This document shows positions 33,464-36,882 of a DNA stretch of 36,882 nt, one piece after another; the first letter of the stretch is position 1; the number at the start of each line of letters is the position of its first letter. The notes under the pieces are model-generated. The model was given only the letters and a program-made list of their open reading frames with translations. It searched no databases and was not told where the DNA came from. The position numbers and the translations under genes are program-made. Source of the DNA: an uncultured Eubacteriales bacterium (GTDB lineage Bacteria > Bacillota > Clostridia > Oscillospirales > Oscillospiraceae); contig CATJWG010000158.1 in the NCBI GenBank assembly GCA_949744165.1, positions 1-36,882 of the forward strand, read 5' to 3'.

Positions 33464-33653
33464 TTATTCTTCTCCGGAGCCTTGCGGAAGCTGAATAGGG
33501 CCATGCCGACTTTCGTATTCAGCGATGTATTCAGACAGCGCATGTTCTATCTGCATGTTTACCGCCCTGCGCTCAACGAATGCCAAATAACGGACCTTTT
33601 CATAAATTTCCTCTGGTAAGCACAGCATGGCAGGTCTTTTTTTCGGTCGCCAT
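33464..33653 (-). pseudogene. ribbon-helix-helix-like small protein, frameshifted at an A7 tract
   Basis: A strong AGGAGG (33663-33668) precedes an ATG at 33651-33653, but that frame ends after 17 codons. Removing one A from the A7 run (T7 on the plus strand, 33637-33643) restores a 62-residue protein, MATEKRPAMLCLPEEIYEKV and onward, resembling a MetJ/Arc-type ribbon-helix-helix DNA-binding protein (a strand followed by EEIYEKVRYLAFVERRAVNMQIEHALSEYIAEYE). An alternative in-frame start at 33628 (MLCLPEE) would lose the strand and has no ribosome site. The gene is either broken, phase-variable, or read by slippage on the A run. It follows the XRE gene by 68 bases. Confidence 0.6.
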
Positions 33654-33721
33654 ATAAAAATGCCTCCTGATTTCAGAGTGATTTCATTATGCCTTGAATG
33701 AAAGGAAACGTCAATCAAACT

Positions 33722-33895
33722 TTACGGCTCGGCATCGAGCGCAGCGGCGATGCGGTATAGAGCTACCATAGACACGGGATAGCTCGATACAGATTTAATA
33801 TGACTTATAGTGGAGCAACTTAACTCGCTCTTTTCCGCAAGCTCCTCCTGGCTTAACCCTTTCTTCTTGCGGAAAAATTGTATGCAAAAGCCCAT
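33722..33895 (-). CDS. very small XRE-family helix-turn-helix regulator
   Basis: This 57-residue reading frame starts MGFCIQFFRKKKGLSQEELA and contains a full five-helix XRE (Cro/C1-type) fold in minimal form: RKKKGLSQEELAEKSELSC with the first two helices, the recognition helix STISHIKSV, and VSMVALYRIAAALDAEP as the last helices. The ribosome site (AGAAG) is weak. An inverted repeat sits directly upstream (33896-33912), consistent with autoregulation. It leads a small leftward pair with the ribbon-helix-helix-like gene. Low-GC codons (TTA, AGT, ATA) differ from the surrounding genes, hinting at transfer. Confidence 0.75.
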   Translation of the reverse strand: MGFCIQFFRKKKGLSQEELAEKSELSCSTISHIKSVSSYPVSMVALYRIAAALDAEP

Positions 33896-33927
33896 ATTCT
33901 TCTAATAAGAATTAATTTGAATTAGAA
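33896..33927. promoter_or_regulatory. operator-like inverted repeats upstream of the XRE gene
   Basis: ATTCTTCTAATAAGAAT (33896-33912) is a perfect 6-5-6 inverted repeat ending next to the XRE start codon. TTCTAAT (33900-33906) is also repeated inverted as ATTAGAA (33921-33927). The site lies between the leftward XRE gene and the rightward SLOG fragment and would suit an XRE dimer. Confidence 0.55.
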
Positions 33928-33939
33928 AGAGGGCAACTT

Positions 33940-34146
33940 ATGATGATCGGGCAGCAGCTCCGCTGGCATACCTGCTGCTTTACGGGGCACAGGCCGGAAA
34001 AGCTGGGGCAGGAGGAAAGGGAAATCAGGGCTCTGCTGGTGACAGAAATTCTGAGGGCCATAAATGGACGAATATGTTAGCTTTATTTCCGGCATGGCGC
34101 GTGGTGCGGATATCTGGGCAGCGGAGGTGACCGCTGCGCGGCGCGG
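33940..34146 (+). pseudogene. decayed SLOG/DUF1273 (YpsA-like) gene fragment
   Basis: The first frame (33940-34080) encodes CCFTGHRPEKLGQEEREIR, the N-terminal signature of YpsA/DUF1273 proteins of the SLOG nucleotide-binding superfamily, and stops at TAG. The next conserved block, FISGMARGADIWAAE, follows in another frame (from 34064, stopping near 34165). The remaining C-terminal half of the family is missing. One frameshift and a truncation therefore disable the gene. YpsA-type proteins have been tied to cell division and stress in Bacillus; here it is a relic. Confidence 0.7.
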
Positions 34147-34149
34147 GCG

Positions 34150-34625
34150 GTGTATTCCGCGATAACCCTGCAGGACAACGCGAAGGTGCTTTTGCAGGCG
34201 CTGGCGATGGGCTCGGAAACTCACTACATCAGCCGAGAGGAGGCAGAGGCGGGAACGTATCAGCAGTTTTGCAAATTAGGGCTGGCAAAGAAGCTGGTTT
34301 ACGCAACGCGGCGGGCGACATTTCTCACGCCGTTTATTATGTTCGCAATCTACGGAATTATTGCGGGAATAGGTCTGGGGCTATCTACACCTTCCTTATT
34401 CTCACGCCGATAGTTATGCAGGCGGCCAAGGAAACCGGAATGAACCCGGCGCTGGTGGCGACCTCCCCGGGCAGCTCGCCTTTTTCGCTCCGGGGCGGGC
34501 TGTTGCTCTCCACGCCGGACAGCGACAAGGAGAGCAACAGGATATTTATGGCGCTTATCGCAATCACGGTGGCACTCACGCTGCTGTGGCTGCTGACGGT
34601 AGCGGTCGGAATAGTCAACTACTGA
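34150..34625 (+). pseudogene. frameshifted membrane protein of unknown function
   Basis: One frame from about 34150 encodes QDNAKVLLQALAMGSETHYI and a hydrophobic segment FLTPFIMFAIYGIIAGIGLG, then stops at 34413. A second frame takes over near 34376 and continues AIYTFLILTPIVMQAAKETG, a linker, and a terminal membrane helix FMALIAITVALTLLWLLTVA to a stop at 34625. Joined, they would give one protein of about 155 residues with three membrane segments. I do not recognise the family. A single shift near 34376 explains the break; no start codon or ribosome site is clear. Confidence 0.5.
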
Positions 34626-34677
34626 AAACGCAAAATGCAGAAAAGGCCGCCCCAAAGGGCGAACTCTTCCGTGCGGC

Positions 34678-34706
34678 TTGACAATCGGGGGCGCAGGATA
34701 TAAAAT
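34678..34706 (+). promoter_or_regulatory. proS promoter
   Basis: TTGACA (34678-34683) and TAAAAT (34701-34706) are 17 bases apart. Transcription should begin near 34713, giving a leader of about 53 bases. I saw no T-box specifier or antiterminator sequence in it. Confidence 0.7.
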
Positions 34707-34765
34707 ATATGAACTATGCTGAATTTTTTGATGGGGGAGGGTCCCTCGTCGAAGGGAGAAATATT

Positions 34766-36202
34766 ATGGCAAAAGACAAAAAGGTTGAGCAGATTACCGA
34801 CATGGAGCAGGACTTCGCGCAGTGGTTTACGGACGTGTGCGTCAAGGCTGAGCTGGTGGACTACTCCAGCGTGAAGGGACTTTTTATCCTGCGGCCCTAC
34901 GGCTACGCGATTTGGGAAAACATTATGGCTTGGCTTGACCGCCGCTTCAAGGAGACGGGGCACGAGAACGTGTCCATGCCGCTTCTTATCCCCGAGAGCC
35001 TGCTGCAAAAGGAAAAAGACCACGTGGAGGGCTTTGCGCCCGAATGCGCGTGGGTCACCACCGGCGGCAGCGAGCCCCTGCCCGAGCGGCTGTGCATACG
35101 GCCCACCAGCGAGACGCTGTTTTGCGACCACTGGAGCCGCGTATGCCACTCCTGGCGCGACCTGCCGATGAAATACAACCAGTGGTGCTCCGTGCTGCGC
35201 TGGGAAAAGACCACGCGGCCCTTCCTGCGCGGACGCGAGTTCCTCTGGCAGGAGGGACACACGATTCACGCCACGGCTGAGGAGGCCATCGCCGAAACCG
35301 AGCAGATGCTCGAGGTATACGCCGAGTGCTGCGAAAAGCTTCTGGCAATGCCGGTTGTGCGCGGGGAGAAAACCGAGAAGGAGAAATTCGCCGGTGCGGA
35401 GCGCACCTACACCGTGGAGTGCATGATGCACGACCGCAAGGCGCTGCAGAGCGGCACCAGCCACTATTTCGGCGACGGTTTTGCCAAAGCCTTCGGCATA
35501 AGCTTTGCCGATAAAAACAACAACCAGTGCGCGCCCCATGAGACGAGCTGGGGCATGTCCACGCGCGTGATAGGCGGGCTTATCATGACGCACGGCGACA
35601 ACAACGGACTTGTCCTGCCGCCGGAGGTGGCGCCGGTGCAGGTTATAGTTGTGCCCGTGGCGCAGCACAAGCCGGGCGTTATTGAGAAGGCTCAGGAGCT
35701 TTATGAGGCGCTCAAGGACGCGGGCGTACGCGCAAGAATTGACGTGAGTGACAACAGTATGGGCTGGAAGTGCGCGCAGTATGAGATGAAGGGCGTTCCT
35801 CTGCGGGTGGAGATAGGACCGCGCGACATTGAAAATGGCGTTTGTGTTGCGGTGCGGCGCGACAATTTTGAGAAGGTAACCGTATCTATTGCAGAGCTGA
35901 CCGCGCGAGTGCCGGAGCTGCTGGGCGCGGTGCAGCAGGGGCTGTACGACAAGGCCAGGCGCAACCTTGACGAGCACCTTTTCCCCGCTTTTTCGCTCGA
36001 TGAGGCGAAAGCGGTGCAGGAGGAGCACGGCGGTTTTGTTAAGACCATGTGGTGCGGCGAGCCGGAGTGCGAGCTGGCCATGAAGGAAAAGGCCGGTATG
36101 ACCAGCCGGTGCATTCCCTTTGAGCAGGAACGTTTGTCCGATGTCTGCCCCGTCTGCGGCAGGCCGGCCAGGCACATGGTTTACTGGGGAGTGGCGTACT
36201 GA
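34766..36202 (+). CDS. proS: prolyl-tRNA synthetase, archaeal/eukaryotic type
   Basis: ProS charges tRNA-Pro. The 478-residue product is the short class (type 3) lacking the editing insertion of E. coli-type ProS: motif 1 region around NVSMPLLIPESLL, motif 2 in LCIRPTSETLF and LRWEKTTRPFLRGREFLWQEGH, motif 3 in GMSTRVIGGLIMTHGD, an anticodon-binding domain, and a C-terminal zinc-type region with CGEPECE and CPVCGRPA ending in Tyr. The ATG at 34766 is chosen because GGGAGA lies 6 bases upstream; an earlier in-frame ATG at 34709 lies within the promoter. The archaeal type is usual in many Clostridia. Confidence 0.95.
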   Translation: MAKDKKVEQITDMEQDFAQWFTDVCVKAELVDYSSVKGLFILRPYGYAIWENIMAWLDRRFKETGHENVSMPLLIPESLLQKEKDHVEGFAPECAWVTTGGSEPLPERLCIRPTSETLFCDHWSRVCHSWRDLPMKYNQWCSVLRWEKTTRPFLRGREFLWQEGHTIHATAEEAIAETEQMLEVYAECCEKLLAMPVVRGEKTEKEKFAGAERTYTVECMMHDRKALQSGTSHYFGDGFAKAFGISFADKNNNQCAPHETSWGMSTRVIGGLIMTHGDNNGLVLPPEVAPVQVIVVPVAQHKPGVIEKAQELYEALKDAGVRARIDVSDNSMGWKCAQYEMKGVPLRVEIGPRDIENGVCVAVRRDNFEKVTVSIAELTARVPELLGAVQQGLYDKARRNLDEHLFPAFSLDEAKAVQEEHGGFVKTMWCGEPECELAMKEKAGMTSRCIPFEQERLSDVCPVCGRPARHMVYWGVAY

Positions 36203-36213
36203 GAAATCAAATA

Positions 36214-36244
36214 AGAAGTCCGGCCCTTATAAGGGGCCGGACTT
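36214..36244 (+). terminator. 31-bp palindromic terminator, first copy (end of proS)
   Basis: The perfect stem AAGTCCGGCCC and GGGCCGGACTT has a 7-base loop that is itself part of a palindrome (CCCTTATAAGGG). It starts 11 bases past the proS stop. The T tract is short, so efficiency is uncertain. An identical 31-base copy lies at 36503. Confidence 0.65.
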
Positions 36245-36251
36245 TCGCGCA

Positions 36252-36497
36252 TGTCGAAAAAGTGACGAAGCCACTTTTTCGAGAGAGAGATTCGCTGCGC
36301 TCTGCGCCTTTGTTGCCTGCCGAAAGCGGCAGGCAAGCCGACGCTCGCTCCGCGCAAAGTGTTTTTTCCGACGTACACGCCGCCGGAAAAAACGATTTAA
36401 CTTTTTTTGCTCCTGCGGGCGCGAAACTCTACTCTGTCTTAAGAAACTGTAAGCGGCAAAGCCGCTAACAGTTTCTTAATGCGAGACTTTTTCGACA
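36252..36497 (+). mobile_element. MITE-like element with 12-bp terminal inverted repeats (repeat copy D)
   Basis: The 246-bp element starts with TGTCGAAAAAGT (36252-36263) and ends with its exact complement (36486-36497). Inside are a perfect stem TCGAAAAAGTG/CACTTTTTCGA near the left end, GAGAGATTCGCTGCGC, a hairpin TTGCCTGCC/GGCAGGCAA, TTTTTTCCGACGTACA with CGCCGGAAAA, GATTTAACTTT, and a 17-bp stem with one mismatch near the right end (arm AAGAAACTGTAAGCGGC). No coding frame of note is present. The central modules match copies A to C. No clear target-site duplication is visible. Confidence 0.6.
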
Positions 36498-36502
36498 GAC
36501 TG

Positions 36503-36533
36503 AGAAGTCCGGCCCTTATAAGGGGCCGGACTT
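36503..36533 (-). terminator. 31-bp palindromic terminator, second copy (end of flagellin)
   Basis: Identical to 36214-36244. It lies 35 bases past the flagellin stop and, being nearly symmetric, could end leftward transcripts. Having two identical copies on either side of the 246-bp element suggests duplication with its arrival. Confidence 0.6.
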
Positions 36534-36568
36534 CCGGATTTATGCTATTTTTCCAAAAACAACTGCTC

Positions 36569-36882
36569 TTACTGGAGGAGCTGGAGAACGCCCTGCGGGA
36601 CCTGGTTGGCCTGAGCCAGCATGGCCTGCGCGCTCTGGATGAGGATGTTGTTCTTGGTGTATGCCATCATCTCCTCTGCCACGTCTACGTCGCGAATCGT
36701 GGACTCGGCGTCCTGGATGTTCTCGGTCATGACGGACAGGTTGTTGATGGTGTGGTCCAGACGGTTCTGGGTCGCGCCCAGGGTACCGCGGACGTCGGAA
36801 ACCTTGTTGATGGCAGCCTTAATCTTGTCGGTCGCGGCCTGAGCGGCTTCCTCGGTGGAGATGTCAAGCTTACCAATGCCCA
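36569..36882 (-). CDS. flagellin, C-terminal part (gene runs off the window)
   Basis: The minus strand encodes the last 104 residues of a flagellin. The conserved C-terminal D1/D0 helices are clear: GTLGATQNRLDHTINNLS, STIRDVDVAEEMM and the terminal MLAQANQVPQGVLQLLQ that packs in the filament core. The rest of the gene lies to the right. Codon choice is strikingly narrow (AAC, GAC, ACC, CTG, CAG, ATC almost exclusively), as expected for a very highly expressed gene. The product is exported by the flagellar type III system, so the organism is probably motile. Confidence 0.95.
   Translation of the reverse strand, partial: GIGKLDISTEEAAQAATDKIKAAINKVSDVRGTLGATQNRLDHTINNLSVMTENIQDAESTIRDVDVAEEMMAYTKNNILIQSAQAMLAQANQVPQGVLQLLQ

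Noticed and set aside
34709-34765. Earlier ATG for proS and a possible T-box leader
   Set aside because: The earlier ATG sits next to the -10 element without a ribosome site; no T-box specifier loop or antiterminator sequence was seen in the short leader.
34619-36175. Long leftward open frame (over 500 codons) opposite proS
   Set aside because: Shadow of proS, running through its promoter; no start signal and no recognisable domain.

Overview
The window reads as a chromosomal segment of a GC-rich, motile, low-GC-lineage anaerobe of the class Clostridia, most like the Oscillospirales. The reasons are the housekeeping gene set (Rel, CBS-type manganese pyrophosphatase, DUF896, archaeal-type prolyl-tRNA synthetase), strong AAGGAGG-type ribosome sites, several TTG/GTG starts, and a flagellin at the right edge. 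The genus is inference. I saw no tRNA, rRNA, CRISPR array, prophage or intact transposase.

Layout. 1-850: the start of a leftward rpmG-secE unit with its own promoter, insulated by a terminator. 853-8650: rightward folC, ruvX, a HAD phosphatase, recJ, a bifunctional (p)ppGpp synthetase/hydrolase, an MBL-fold hydrolase and a SRPBCC protein. 8800-12559: an OmpR-type response regulator, its histidine kinase and a membrane-anchored HtrA protease whose upstream region carries 11-bp-spaced hexamers like a PhoP/PhoB box. 12832-13749: a leftward orphan DNA methyltransferase. 14132-18536: lysA behind a palindrome-rich leader, a small HExxH protein, an MBL hydrolase, a GIY-YIG protein and a MATE transporter. 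18549-21336: a BlaI-type repressor with three operator-like dyads and an M56 (BlaR1-like) membrane protease whose outer part holds three degenerate repeats instead of a penicillin-binding domain.

21491-27418 is a leftward set: CBS/DRTGG pyrophosphatase, DUF896, YfbR-like nucleotidase, MATE transporter and mutL. Divergent from mutL is the rightward miaB-mutS-CPBP protease-birA unit (27661-33390). 33464-34625 is the least housekeeping-like part: a tiny XRE regulator and a ribbon-helix-helix-like gene broken at an A7 tract, facing a decayed SLOG/DUF1273 fragment and a frameshifted membrane protein. proS (34766-36202), a 246-bp MITE-like element between two identical 31-bp terminator palindromes, and the 3' end of a leftward flagellin complete the window.

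A modular, hairpin-headed intergenic repeat recurs in at least five or six gaps, always in the direction of a flanking gene. The most interesting leads are this repeat family, the BlaI/M56 locus with its unfamiliar repeat sensor, the Pho-box-like array before htrA, and the XRE/RHH module. No single complete and clearly new system is evident; most of the window is core genome.
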